Source: Burhinus oedicnemus (Eukaryota > Chordata > Aves > Charadriiformes > Burhinidae). From it: a stretch of 64,000 nt of DNA. The position numbers and the translations under genes are program-made. Below are positions 1 through 13,678 of the stretch, piece by piece. The DNA lies in the NCBI GenBank assembly GCA_008921705.1, contig VFFE01007878.1, forward strand, positions 1,087,193-1,151,192, given 5' to 3'. Below the pieces are notes generated by a model that worked only from the letters and a program-made list of their open reading frames with translations, had not been told where the DNA came from and ran no database searches. Positions within the stretch are counted from its first letter, which is position 1. Each line of letters starts with the position of its first letter.

Positions 1-878
1 TTTCAAGCAATACCAATAATGTTACCCTAAGCTCACAAGGAAAGAAAACAGGGAGGAAATGTGCTGTTCTGATACAGAGGTGGTGTCTTTTCCTGGTACA
101 CTCTACGGGCAACACAGAGAAGGTGTACCATGTATCTTTTTTGGGAATTCATTCAGGAATGCTGTTCCCTAGGCAGGCTGGCAGACGTCTAGATACAGAT
201 ACAAAACCAGACGTCTGTCCTGACCCATTCACCTGATATAAGGTGAAAGAGGCCATCTTATTTCTCAAGTCACGGAGAAAGAATCCTTGTTACTAGCCTT
301 GTCTTTTGGAAAAAAAGATTATACAAGGAGTGATTCTGGATCCAACAGAAAAGCAACTTGGCAAAGCTTTCCGCTTCCACACAGAGCCTTGGGAGATTTG
401 CCCTTCAGTTTCCAAACAGAAGCCTAAATGGTGTTTTTACACTTTCTTTCCATTATTGTCCTTGCCTCACTGATGTGAATAGTGCCACTGAATTAAGTGT
501 CCTCAGTGTGACGCAAGGGAATTGCAAAATATAACTGTTGGAATATGTTGCTATTCACTTGTGTTTACATATTTTTTAAAAAGAAAGATTTGTGTCTTTG
601 TGTCTCAAAAAAAAAAGAAAGAGAGAAGGATGATTCCCAGTGGAGTTTTGAAGCATGCCTAATAAGCTGATTTAGTAGCGAACAACTTTGAAAAAAATTG
701 TCATTTAAATGCTGTAAAATAGTTTCTGCTCTCAAAGACTACCAGTATCTGGGGACTCTTTATCATGTTTCTGCCTCCAGATGTAGCTCATCCCAGTCGC
801 TGAAAATGAGAATGGCTAGATGTGAATAAATCAGTGTTTCCACTTATATGAACGTCATGTCTGAAATTACTGGACTGA

Positions 879-907
879 CCCCAATGACCCACCCCCCAAA
901 CCCCCCC
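879..907 (-). other. Potential G-quadruplex (minus strand)
   Basis: Read on the minus strand, this C-rich tract gives four G-runs of 7, 6, 3 and 4 bases separated by loops of 3, 1 and 5 bases. That satisfies the usual intramolecular quadruplex pattern. It lies in otherwise AT-rich DNA with no gene evidence around it. Formation in cells is inference. Confidence 0.5.
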
Positions 908-3900
908 ACTTATTTTATTTGTGGTTTTGTGGGGTTTTTTTTAAATGACCTATGGGGCTTCATATCCTCTGTAAGTAAAAATGGAAAATGCTAAATGCTG
1001 CCAGGTTTCACACAGCATATGTGACTAGGAAACTCTCCCTGTTGTTTGACACTTGAATCATTTCACGCTAACTCTGCTTCTCTGCGTACACACACAGACA
1101 CCACCTGCATGGTTGCACATATGCACCCACACAATCATGGAGTGGTAGAGTGGACAATCACGTTTGCTTTGAAGACAGCTTCCCATCAAGTTAGCATATG
1201 GTGATAGCACGCTGAGTGACAACTGCATGATTGGTTTCTGGGACAAACTCAAGCTTGCAGCCCTGAGAATAGCAAAGTAAGAGGTTTTTAGGGAGGTGAT
1301 GCCCCTGTCTTTGGGAGGACAGCTGTCCAATGCAAGAGCATCTCCCAGAAGACTGGAATTGGCAATAGTTGGTGTGCTATTCTTGGCTGAAGAGAATAGC
1401 ACACTGCAGAACAGATGACTGAACGTGAAATAAGGAGGGGGAAAAATAAGAGAGGAGGGAAAGAAAGTAAAAAACCTTATTTCTCTCCGCTGCAGGATAT
1501 GCAAGCAAATCAGGTGATTGCTGTGGAAGAAAATTAGCACCCTTTCCTGCCACGTATTGTTGTCTGGAGCTCTACGCTCTGCCATGTCTTTCTCTCCTCA
1601 TATAAGTATCATCCTCACCGATTTCCTTTTGATCGGTTTTTTAGACTGCTGCAGAGGTCTGACATCAAATTGCCTTTGGTCTCTGTTTTCCAGTTGGTGA
1701 CACTAGATGTGTGGAAGTGACTGAACAGGACAAAATGCTTAATGTACTAGCATTTGTCTAAGCCTGCTTATCCCTCATTCTCTGACCTTACCAGATTTTG
1801 CATTCAGTTCCACTTACTAACTACATGGTAATTTTCACTTAAAAAACAGAGGTAAAAAAGCCCCTTCCCTGTCTCACAAACTTTGCTGCTTGTCTCTTCT
1901 CCTCCCATCACTTCCCTTACATTTTCTCTGCCATGTTTTCCTTGTTTTCACTGGAACTCCTTCCCTCTTCTTCCACTTTGTGGTTCTCCATCAGCCTTCT
2001 CATCCCTCAATCCTTCTGATGAACCTTATTTTCTTTTCATTTATCTTTGGAATAAAGATAATAAATAAAAAATTGAGAATGCTTAGTTGGAGCCCAGATG
2101 ATAGTGGGTCATCCTCGATGAAATACAGAAGACAGTCTTATAGCAGGCATCTTAACATACTCAGTTCTCATTTTCAGATCTCTTTTAATGCTATGTAGCT
2201 AAACCAAATACAGTAGACCCATAATACTATAACTGCCTGCTCCTCTCCTGTAGGTGCCATCAGAGGAGGACATGTGTGGATAGTACAGTATTTTCTTCTT
2301 TCAGGAGTAAAGATACTTGATTTTCAGTTTTTAAAAAAATGAATGATTTCCCTCTTTCATATAACAGTTCATCACTTAAATGAAATAAGGTATTAGCATA
2401 AATCAAATCACATTCTGAGGACAAATTTCTTTCTATTAATATAGTTTTCCAGAAGTCATTTTTCTTCTTGCAACAATGCCTTATTCCAATATCTCTCATT
2501 TGAAAACAATAGTCACAGTGGGTCAGTGACCTAATGCTCTCCAAAAAAAGCAACTGCAGTGAAAACTAACTGCACGCTTTAATGTAGACTGAACCGACCA
2601 ATCCCACTCCATAATACAAATACCAGTAAGCATAGTTTAAGTGAATTGCATAAATCTCCAAGATAGATGGGAAATTGTACATAGGCAATTGTATCATGTA
2701 TAATCGTCTATATAATCCCATTTTATATAGCTTCATTTTTAAAGGAATGTTACACAAATTATATTAGCTAGAAGAAAGAGACGGACGGGAGGACAAGATC
2801 TAGATTTGGCCTTCAAATAGATGAGAAGTGTTGTTTACATTTCAGAGAGTTATAAATGCTCATTTATCTTAAATTTTAAAGTGTTTCTCTGGTAAGGTAG
2901 GGACCGTAAAAATCTGATGTCAATTGCTTATTGAAAGCCCTCTTCCCTCTCAATCACAGAGAACTCCAGCATCCTACTGACCTTTCTTCTATCTCCAGAA
3001 ATACCCTGACTATTTGTATTTAAGGCTATTCTTTTATAAATGTAAATACTTACATCAGTGGCAAGTATACACATGAGCTCTAGAGAAAGACTCCAATGCT
3101 CAGTATGAGCCTTCATAATTTTGGTAGGTGACTTTCGCTTCTGCTGGAGCAAAGGATACAGTTCTAAGTGCTGCAGACCTGTTTTTGCTGCAGCAGAGTT
3201 CAAAGAGCACAATGACAAAAATATATACCTATTAAGAATTTGTCAGTACAAGATTTTTTCTTAGATGCTTTACTTGCTGCCTAAGGTGAAAGAGCTACAG
3301 TTAAGTTATCGTTGTTTTAGCTAATGGAGCCCGTATCAGATATATACAGAGCAAATGGTTTAATCATTAGAACAGATGCTTCTGAGCTTACAGCCATGGA
3401 TTTAAACCCCAACTGGGAATTCATTATTAGCCCTATCATTAGCATAAATTGATTGCTCTGATTGGCTAATCACTTAATTAGGAAAGAGATCCTTAATACG
3501 GAACTATTTTGGAATAGCTTCTATAACTACAGGATTTTCTTAGGCACATTCTGTTCAGATTTTAGACTCTACTTGTTACTTGCCATCTATGTGGTTTTCC
3601 AAAATCTTGTATTATCATGAATATACCACGGAGCATACTGACTTTCTTCTAATTTTTGAAACTTGTAAAATGAGAAGAATAGATAAAGGATGAATTTTTG
3701 CTCACTGTTCTACACTGATTTCCTCAAATTCTCCAGTGTTCTTCCCCACCACAACGGGGAGCATATTACAAAGTAAAGTTTCACTGTCAGCTCCTTCACT
3801 GCGCTTAAAGTCACAAGCTAACACTGCCCTTGAATCACAAAGTGTACTTCTTGGGTGCAAAGTAAAAGACCCTGTGTTGCCTCATAGAGCAATTAAGCTA

Positions 3901-5449
3901 CCATCTACATTCCTTACAAGGATTGCCCTAACAGCAATAGGACAGGAGGAGCTGAGTATTCTAGTTAAAGATAATAGATGATACAATATGTTATGCTGAA
4001 AAGGTATGAATAAGATATAAGGAAATTGTTTCAAAGGCCAGCCCAGCAATTCTCCGAAAGAATCCCATGAGGTCTGCCGCTTTCCCTCTCCGATGAGCCA
4101 GATTAACCGCCTCGCTCAGTGGCATCACAAAGTAACTAGTTTTAAACAGCACTTCAAGAGCTTTTTAAAAGCAAGAATTAAATGAGTCTGTCTCGTTTAA
4201 TTTCATTTAATGTAAGCGAGCCTCTGAACTGCATTCCTTTGCTCTAACACTGAGCTTGAAGCCTTGCTGGCTGATTAATGCCAAGCTGTTTGAAGTACAC
4301 TCTTTTCTTATCTAACACTGTGCAGGCCTCACTACAGCCTGGAGAGACCCGCTGGTAAGTCAGAGCTTGGGGAGATTTTTGTCTGCTCTTCACAGAGGGG
4401 GATGGAGGCCAGATAAGCCGCATGCTATAAAACAGAAAACAAAATGAAAACCTGTTGCCAATCCTGAAAAACTTGTTTATATGGAAACCAGGGGGAACAC
4501 ACCGCACTACAACACTGACTTGCTCTGTCTGCCAACTCGCGTATGACTTTCACTGCATTAATGCATTAACGTCCTCTCAATTGAAAATAATCGGGTAGCA
4601 TCACCAAAAACCTTATATTTCTCTGCAGATGTCCTTCTAAATTCTATTTGAGCTTCTGACATAATGTAAATGTGCATAATAATCATTAAAGGAAGGCTAG
4701 GAAAGATTTGGTTAACCTCTAAAAGGGTAGCTACGGAGACCGGTCTTCCCGGACTGTGGGCCAGTTAACTTCGCACTGTGTTCACAGTGAACTTCACACT
4801 GTCTCTCTCATCTTTTGAAATCTACAGACATTACGTATCCCAAGGAAATAAAATTTAAGGTACCTTCACTAAAACATTGGGAGCAACTTAAAAACATACA
4901 CACTTGTACACTAGTGATTATTTCTGTTGCCACACAGTTAAGATGGAGTGAGAAAACTGCTCATTGGAAGCACATCCTGGATGTATCTTGTATTTTCTTT
5001 GCTGCTAGAAAGCTGTGGAAATATCTGACTTTGATAGCATTAAATGATACTTGATTCTAATGAGATGTTCAAAGCTGATTAATGTTGGAGCCAAAGACAT
5101 GAAAACAATACACAGTTCTTGTCTTAATTTACTATGACATTTTTCTGCAGTCGCCAACTGAGAAGAACAGCTCCCTCATCAACAGCATCCACAGAGATCA
5201 CAACATGAAAATACTAAAATTGAAGGTGTTTCCTTGTGGCTTTCAGATGAACTTAAAAGAAGGCTGAGAACAGGTAAAAGAGTTCAGAAGCAACACATTC
5301 TAATAAGAGTTGGCTGAAGCATGTTTGTCTGTCAGTGCTATTACGTTATTTGAAAGGATTGTGAAGCATTAATGGGCGTAAGACTAAAAAAAAAAAAATA
5401 AAACAACTGCCTGAGTATTCCAGTTAAAGTTCTCTGAGCTAGAGAATAA

Positions 5450-5473
5450 GGGGGAAAAAAAGGGGGAAAAAAG
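5450..5473. repeat. Short tandem repeat of a G5-A7-like unit
   Basis: Two near-identical 12-base units (five G followed by six or seven A) stand in tandem, a purine-only minisatellite-like tract. A 13-base A-run lies about 50 bases upstream (5386-5398). Confidence 0.7.
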
Positions 5474-8400
5474 AGTCTTCTTTTGAACTATACACCATCA
5501 AGAAAGTTTCCATCTCAAAAATACCTATGACAGGCAAAAGAAAAGAACTGTGCTGCTTTGTTGGCAAACCTCAACTGTGCTTCAGGAAGGCGATACATTG
5601 TTTTGCTGACCAGATGAACATTAGGTGATCTTAATTGTGTTAAGGTCAAGATGATACAAGAATACAGAAGACAGCTTGTATGAAGAGAGACTGTCTTTTA
5701 TTAGATAAGCTGGCAGGGTTAGAAAAGAAGATGGGGTGGGGAGGGAAGAAGCAGCAGACCCAATGAACAGGCTGGCCCCAATACATAGAGAAACTTTCGG
5801 GGATATATTATGTTCCCTACACTGGGTCCTTTTTCCTTCTCTCTCCTCACTTCACCTCCCCAAAAATTTTACCTGAGTTTATACAAAATGTTATCCCTCA
5901 TTAGAAACTGTATGTCTTTAGATAGACTTTACTGCAGAGCACTGTCTGATCACCACAGGACAGAGAATCACCCACTTGAGAGGAAAAGTCTGATCTAACA
6001 CCCATGCATATTGAGAGGGTTGAGTCTCTCACTTTGGAAAATTCGCATGTCTTTGGACTAGGTTCTAGCTAATTACACACTGTGAGTATTTATGTATAAA
6101 AAAAAAATGATCTGACTACAAAAACCGTGTAAGATTATCAGAAAACATTTAAGATTAAAACCATCTTTAGCATCAGTAATACACTCAATGTAAATTTGAA
6201 TGTATATCTAACAAAGCCTTATGAAAATTTCTCTTCAAAATCTTTAGATGGTTTGCTGTTTATTTTTCCCTTTTCTCACTGCTTTAGTCTCCATCAAGTA
6301 ATTTCAAATTTCTAGTACGAGACTGCTGCTTCTTCTCCTGCTCTCCTGTTCTCCTATTCTCTCTTCACCCCCCCCGAAACAACATATACTGCTTTTTCAT
6401 GTACATCACTGCTTCACTACAGATATTGAAGGTTATTAGGTTATGATAATACTTGAAAAATACTTTGAGAGCATGAAGGGTATTGACTGAAATGGATTTG
6501 CTCTGTGTTTGCATCATGCAGAGCAACCCCATTCTCTACTGCACTTTTTAAGGGAACAAAAATAAGTGGATTGTCCTCCATTCCTATTCACTGGCAGCCT
6601 TCAAAAGTGAAATTTGTCAGTGTAAACAGGACTATAACTATTAAAAAAATATACTTAGCAACACAAATCCCACTACAGTATGTTACTACAAAGCAGACTT
6701 TAAACAATGCTTAAAAGGCTCAAGAAACATTATCTGCTAACTATGAGCTCCATTGGTGAGGCCAGTGCGGTCTCACCAGCTCTCTTCCTACACAAAGTAG
6801 TTCCATCAATATATTACTCTGCGGATGGAAAGATTTCCTAAATAACTTTGAATCAAACAAATAGATGAGAGATCTTGTTACCTACCATACTTTTAAAGAC
6901 CCTAGCTTTTAGGGCTGCTGACTGATCTTCCAGATGTAATTTCAACAGTATAAATCACAATGGCAATCTGCACATGAAACCTAATACAGATGCTCATCAT
7001 CTTTGATTGACCTTTGCCAAAGACAGTTTCCTAAAGATTAGTTTTCTTTTGCAGTCTTACAAGAAAATAAATGTCTTTCTACTGGTCTGGAGCTCATTAA
7101 TATCATTAATTCAGTGTTAATCCACTTTACATTAAAAGCAGTGTCATTAATTTGCAATTACACAATGAGCATAGTAAATCATGATGTGTGTTTGGAGGAC
7201 TGCATTTCAGCCTTAGATGTAAACTGTTGTTTTCTTAAAGCAAGGCAAAGTTTGGAGAGAGATGTAGTACCTGTTATTAGACTGATAGAGCTGGGGAATA
7301 ACAATTTTTTCTAAACCTTTAATGGCACTGGAAACCAGCGCTTAGATTTGGTTTTGTAGCAGATGCTTTTAACATAGGCATGTCTTCCTCACATTATAGT
7401 TTGGATGCTATATTTGCATTCAAAACTGACACGCTTTCATGTTCCTACAGATTGTGCCCTGCTTGCTTTTCCAGTGTGGTGATTAGAGCATTAGGTGGTA
7501 TCTTTCATATCTGTTACAATCCTAGTAAGGGATATATCTCTACTGTGGAACTGGTTTGTTAAAGCAAGAGGCAGAAAGACTGTATGTACTGCTTGGATTT
7601 TCAAGTTTGCTACTGCCAACTACATGGCTCTGTATAAATAACAACCTCTGCTTTTCCAGAACCCTCATCTGTACCGGACAAAAACTGTCTACATAAAGGA
7701 AATATGGATTCTTACAAAGATATCTCTTCCCAATTTTTTTTTAAAAAACAAAGGACATTTCTAAATTTTGTCATTGTTAGTGGAGACAATTATTATATAC
7801 AACAAAACAACTCGTACTTCATAAGCAGCGAGTGAAATGAGCGCAGAAGCAAAATACAGATCTGAGACTGAGCTAGACCTCACATTGAGATCAAAGTGAC
7901 AGAAGCAACATTCAAAAGCACTGCTTTATCTTTCTGTGACTAAGGAGTTCAATAGTGCACATTCTCAGAAAAGAATACATTTGGTTACCTATATTGTGCA
8001 TGAAAAACTGCTTCTGAAAATTCTCTGGAAATCAAGTGATTTCACTAGGTTGACGATTTCTTATTCATTGTCCACTGATTTACAGTATCAGAATACACAG
8101 CACTACGTCAGATACTGGAAACAGGAAAAAAACCCAAACACATTTGGGGGTTTATATAAGTTTGGGGCTGAATTCAAAAGGAGACTTAGATGCTAACTGC
8201 TGACTGCCACATCATCTGCTTTCGAGCTAGTCCATGTGGTGGAACCTACATTCCCTGTGAGACACCTGGATTTCATGTACCTGGCCTGCACATGCTGAGT
8301 GGGCAATTGCCTGGCCAATAAGAAATGCTGTGGATGGAGGATCATATTATATTTAATCTCCTTGTAATGCTTAAGAATCCTTAAGAACCCTTAAATCCTT

Positions 8401-10447
8401 TAGGCTGCAAGGAGACATCCTCTCATATTCTCCAGTGTCTTCCAAAATGCTCATACTCCCTCATCTCCTTAAAAATCTAAGGAAAAAATACTTTCTTTGG
8501 GAACAGTCTATCAGCAGCGATGATGCTGCTGCTCTACTTTTTGTTTTCTTTACCCCACTAGTCTAACTTTTTATATTGTTTACATTGAAGCTACTTCACT
8601 CTATAGAAAAGAATTTAAGATTCACTGTGCCAGAAACAGAAGGAAACTGAGTAGGACTGTGAAGCGCACTGATCAGAGCACTCACTGGGCACCAGGCTGT
8701 CACAAAAACCCGTTTCTGTATTTCACCAAATTACCACTTACTGCAACCTTCAAGAGATCAGAGATCTGTTCCAGATGAGAGTCTTCAAGCGATGCAGGTT
8801 GCAAAAGCATCTCAGCCTAAGAGCCAGACAGAAGTTGTTCAGCTGAGTCGTGGTAACACAGAGACTCATGAATATCCACACTCAGGATTCTAAAAACAAA
8901 TCTAACATGTTATGGGTTCCCAGCTAGTATTCCAGGAAAGGTTGTTTCAGCTATTTACACTAAACATAGGGCAGTTTCCACTTCAAAACTGGGGCTTTCC
9001 TCATTAATGGCCTTCAGCTCTTTCATGATCCTCCAGATGGAAGACAATCCAAGATTCAAAATATTGCTATCCATCTACATTGTGTGACATGGATGGCATA
9101 AAGAGAAAGCTTTTCCTATTCCCCAACCCCCACTCTCAGTTTTTTCCTTACGGGCCTACAAGACTGTGCTTTAAACTGAGGCAGATTAAGATAAAAACCA
9201 AAACAAAACAGGTCTTCTGCTGAGACAGCACCTCTTTCCATTTTTTTTTGAGTCTGCCCAAGTAATTTCCCACTCTTTTCTTTTGATTTGAAGAATAGCC
9301 GCTGCAATTGTCTGATCTCCATACATAATCTCTGTTGCTTCTTGCTGTGCATTGGCTTTTAGAAAAAAGCTGCAAGTGTTGAGAAATGAAGTGTCTTAAT
9401 CAAATTTATGATACGACTAATAATTATCAAGAATGAAAAAGTTGCTATTCTAGTCTGCAACATACGCTGGAACATTCATTTAAAAATCTCAATTACTGCT
9501 GATTATTGGCTTGTTGAAAATTTCAAAGGACAGCAAGGTCTGATCCACTTCATCCACTGTGGTTGTGCATTCTGCATCCATATGCCAGTCATTAGTTCCA
9601 TTTCACTTCTAGCCAGGACGGGGCAATGCAAGCTAATCTATGTCATCATGTGATGTGCTTCAAAATGACAGCTCTCTTCGATGAGAAGCTGATCAAAATT
9701 GCAACCACAAAGAAGGAAGGGAAGGGAAGGACACCTAAAGGCGGTGGATTTCTCAGAACTTTGGCGAGGTGCCAGCTGATCGCAAAACAGGCACCAACAG
9801 GCACAAGAAACAGCTGACAACAACAGCTAAACCAGACTTAGGCTCCACAGGAATCAGTCACTGAAAGCCATGGCGGCTTACAAGAGCCTCTGGTGGGAAT
9901 TTTTAGACAAAAGACCCAAACAGCTTGCAATGTTCTCATTATCTGCAAAACAAAGTGTGTTAATAAGTATGCCAAAACACTCCCTGTTTCTGAAGTCTGC
10001 ATGCTGCAGACCTTTCTTCTTTTCATCACTGAAAGTTGGAAAAATATTATCTTTAACAGGCGAGAGAGCTGGGCTGGGCATAAGGGGAAGCTTAACACAT
10101 AGAACACATCAGCCAAACTCATTTTCACTCTCTCTTGATTTCTTACAAGAAGTTTCTTCTATAAACCCATCTTCGTGTTATCATATACAGAGCATTAAAT
10201 GAACTGCATATTACACTAAAATTAACGATAGAGAAGTCTCATCATTCATCATTATGGACTTATTTTAAATAGAGTCAACAATTTCTTGTAACTTGGGTCT
10301 TACTGTAATGTTAAAACAAAAATATTGCATGTGAAAACACATAGGTATGACCTGTATGTGTATTGCTCAAAAAAATCTTAAAGGGAGAGGTGACTCATTG
10401 TGAAAAAAATTATGAATAATTAAGATATGCACCTCAATTACTTTTAG

Positions 10448-10505
10448 GCTTGATCCAAAGACTATTCATGTCAATGGTAGATTTTGCTGATTTCAAGGAG
10501 CCTGA
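10448..10505. repeat. Degraded ancient sauropsid repeat (tentative)
   Basis: The segment contains 'tgatccaaag', then 'catgtcaatgg', then 'gctgatttcaagg'. This arrangement resembles an old partly self-complementary dispersed repeat of reptiles and birds, in which 'gatccaaag...aagtcaatgg' is followed by its near-reverse complement. Similarity is by eye and weak; it could be chance. Confidence 0.3.
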
Positions 10506-11110
10506 TGTGAATAGCTCACATTCAAAGCTGGCATTTTAATCTCTTTACTTCAATGCAAAGTAGGTTATCCAAATATATTATACGAAGGTTACCCATATCT
10601 ATTATCAGTATTGAAAGTATCATCGTTAATAAGAAAGAAATACACTACATTAAGTCCATAATCTGAGCATAAAATGTAGGTTACACATCTATTTTAGTAA
10701 TTAACTCAGTGTTCTTTAACTAGCTCATATGATGTGACAGATAAACCAGATAAAAACAATGCACTTTCTTCCTATTCCCGAATATGTAAAAATGACTAGC
10801 TGGACATGAGCTCCCCCTAAAACCATTACAAGTTGAAGGTTGTGCCATTTGTCAGTGGAAAGGTCATTTCACTAACATTTGGAATCACGTCTCATGATCT
10901 GACATATGACTTAACATCAAAATGATTTGAGCATATTAATGTAGCAATTTCTTTCCTCCAGACTAGTATAAAGCTTAATGATGTGGGTCCAGCTGATGCC
11001 ACCCTCCTGTACCCATCCAATAAAGAGACTGGAAAACTAAACAGGCAAATGATTTTCTAGAAATTCTTCTCAGAATATGGAAATTTCTAAATCTAGAAAT
11101 ATTTGCCATC

Positions 11111-11134
11111 TTTGTCTCTCCCTTTGTCTCTCCC
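11111..11134. repeat. Perfect 12-bp tandem duplication
   Basis: The 12-base unit TTTGTCTCTCCC is repeated exactly twice and followed by a further TTT. This looks like a recent replication-slippage event in unique sequence. Confidence 0.85.
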
Positions 11135-12718
11135 TTTAGGGAGATATAAGGCTCAATGGATGCTGTGGAGCTGAGAAGGAAAGGAATGAAAACTGTATAA
11201 TGCCACACACCTCACTTTCTGTCCTAGCACTCATAGACTATGAATGCCAGCTTCCTGGATTAAAGCAAGAGGTGGATGTTTCAAATGATCTGCAGTGTAT
11301 CTTACACAGCTCAGAGCATACAGGTTCTCTTATGACCTTGACAACTTTTAACATCTGTCCCAAAGCACTGTGAACAGCCAGCTTTATGAAAATACCATTG
11401 GATAAGTCCCCAGCAATACATAGTCTCAAAAACAAAATAGTAAAGATTAAAACAGAAGAGAGCAAGAGTGTGCTAAGGTGGAGGGGAATACAGTGAAGGG
11501 CCATCAACATGGAATTGGAGCACCCAGGTACCAGTCTGACCCCAGGAGTGTGGTCCTTCACAGGGTCGGAGCTATGTCGGTGTACAGCTCAGCCAACGCA
11601 AGCACAGTGGCTGTTCACTCCATACCTACAGTGCTACCTAAAAAATATAATGGCTTGGCATTTCTGAGGTTTCTTGGCTCTAAGCAGCTTCATTTTGCCA
11701 CATGCTGGCCCCTCCACCTTTTGTTACAATTCCTGATAACCAAATAGAAAGCCAGCGCTGCTAGACTGCCCTCCACTCCGGTTAATGACTTCTGGAATTC
11801 TCCTAATGGGATTTAATTGGTGCTGTATTTTGACAGTAGTTATTCCATACACATCTACTGATAATTTCCTAAGATCCAAAGACAGTTAATGAGCAATAAT
11901 AATGCCAGTTGTTTGCTTTAGTTTTCTTCTAAAAATCTGTCTTTCTTTAATGATTAATACTATTGATTCCTTCTGATGTCATTTGTTCAAAACCAAAAAT
12001 AACCTGTATATAAGACAATAGTTCGTCTTTCAGGTAATGTGGAGAATTTATTTTATGGACAATGCTTTCTAGAACATTATTTCATTCACCCACCTACACA
12101 TCTGCTGTAGGCAAGGCAGGAAAGACACAATCTCAGTCTATCCGGGAAAGTAAACTGTGATTATGCCAGTTTGTAAAAACTACTGGTTTGTGGGTGTTAC
12201 TTGCATGTAATGCTTCCCCCTCCCTGCTGCTAGAAAGCGGTTTGGCTGACTGTAATACACATTTTATTTAACAAGAAGCCCTAATCCACAAACACTTCGC
12301 CACATGGACACACAGGATAAACATGAAGTAGTTACACTGAAAAAAGAAGAGTTTTACTTGACAGAAGTGAAGGGAAATTCATTCTCAGTGAGCTGCTGAG
12401 CTAAGATTCAGTGTTTAAGTCCCATTCCTTACTGCATAATACTCATCAAAACTGCCCCCCAGGGCAGTTCAAATGACAGAAGCAAGCATAAGATCTCTGC
12501 GACTTTTAGAGAAGCTTATTCTCTCAAGTCACATGGCCTAGGTCCTGTTATTTAGGCACCCAAATATGCCCGAGAACTGGTCCCTACATATATAAAGTAA
12601 TAAAAAATGAATGAAATAAACATGCACGCATGCAGGATTTTGAAGGAGACATCACAGGCTGGCTGACAGGTAGCCTCAGTTGAAAATAACATGGTTAAAA
12701 ACTCACGTTTACAAGGAA

Positions 12719-12772
12719 GTGTGTGCGTGTGCGTGTGTAACCATATAAATACACACACACTCTCTCTCTCAC
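12719..12772. repeat. Compound microsatellite (GT)n / (AC)n / (TC)n
   Basis: A GT-rich tract with two C interruptions (12719-12738) is followed after 11 bases by (AC)5 and then (TC)5. The GT and AC parts are mutually complementary and could fold into a hairpin. It lies about 0.2 kb upstream of the CR1 copy at 13 kb. Confidence 0.9.
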
Positions 12773-13444
12773 AGTGTTTTTGTTCTTCCTTTTAAATCAT
12801 CAGTACACATTGAAAAATCATAATATCCTTCTTTTTTCATAGCCAAAACCCTAAAATTTTCAGAAATATACCCAGACAGGCTCAAAATACCAAGGAACTT
12901 TTATGAGCTACCCATTTCCTAGACATTTCTGCTTAGAGAACGAGAAGTAACCGGGGCTTGGGAGCACATACCACACCAGGAAAACTTTCTATCTGAACAG
13001 AAAGGTGCTGGCTGACCTCATTGCGAGGTCACTCTTAATAACGGAAAGATCATGGCGACTGGGATAGGTGCTTGAGGACTACAGGAAAGCAAATGTTGCT
13101 CCTATCTTCAAAAAAGGCAAGACAGAGGACTCATGGAATGACTGGCTTCACCTCAACCCCTGGTAAGGTGATGAAATAACCAATCATAGAAACCATTTCC
13201 AGGCACATGAAGGACAAGAAAGTCATCAGGAGTAGCCAGCATGGTTTCACCAAGGGGAAGTCATGCTTGACCAGCTTGATAACCTTCTATGATGAAATGT
13301 CTGGCTTGGTAGAGGAGGGGACAGCAGTAGATAATCTGGCTTGATTTCAGGAAAACTTTCAACACTGTCTCCCATAAGATCTTCACAGAGAAGCTGATGA
13401 AGTATGGGGTGGATGAGCAGACAGTGAGGTGGACTGAAAACTAG

Positions 13445-13678
13445 TTGAACCAGTGGGCCCAAAGGGTAGTGATCAGTGGCACAAAGACTAGTTGGAGGCT
13501 AGCAAATATTGGTGTACCTCAGGGGTCAATACTGGGTCCAATTCTGTTAAACATCTTCATTAATGATCTGGATTATGGGGCAGAGTGCACCCTCAGCAAG
13601 TTTGCTGATGATACAAAACCGGGAGGAGGTGTTGGTACACCTGAGGGTTGTGCTGCCATCCAGAATGACCTCAACTGA
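13445..13678 (+). pseudogene. CR1 ORF2 reverse-transcriptase fragment
   Basis: This 77-codon open segment of the CR1 copy matches the palm region of non-LTR reverse transcriptases. It contains a [10 protein letters not shown] block (RT motif with PQG) and, about 30 residues later, the active-site FADD motif with two aspartates, preceded by 'LSK'. In an intact element this enzyme copies CR1 RNA into DNA at a nicked target. Here it is bounded by stops and frameshifts and cannot encode a working enzyme. It begins mid-domain, so the initial Met is not a genuine start. Confidence 0.9.

Larger units (their letters stand above)
1..12989. other. AT-rich unique DNA, no gene recognised
   Basis: No reading frame in this stretch resembles a known family. 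The longest, a minus-strand frame of 175 codons at 1058-1585, has a leucine/serine/phenylalanine-rich translation with no domain and is best read as chance. Short low-complexity tracts occur (5386-5398 poly-A, C-run near 6368). Sub-regions at 3420-3485, 4021-4230 and 7085-7165 look like non-coding regulatory elements and are treated as findings. The stretch is either intronic or intergenic; the sequence does not decide which. Confidence 0.6.

Noticed and set aside
1058..1585. 175-codon minus-strand frame as a gene
   Set aside because: No recognisable domain, Leu/Ser/Phe-rich translation typical of antisense to AT/purine-rich DNA, and no splice or promoter context.
8514..8531. Small palindromic AGCAGC-GATGAT-GCTGCT block as an RNA hairpin gene
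   Set aside because: Stem too short for a microRNA precursor and no extended pairing on either side.
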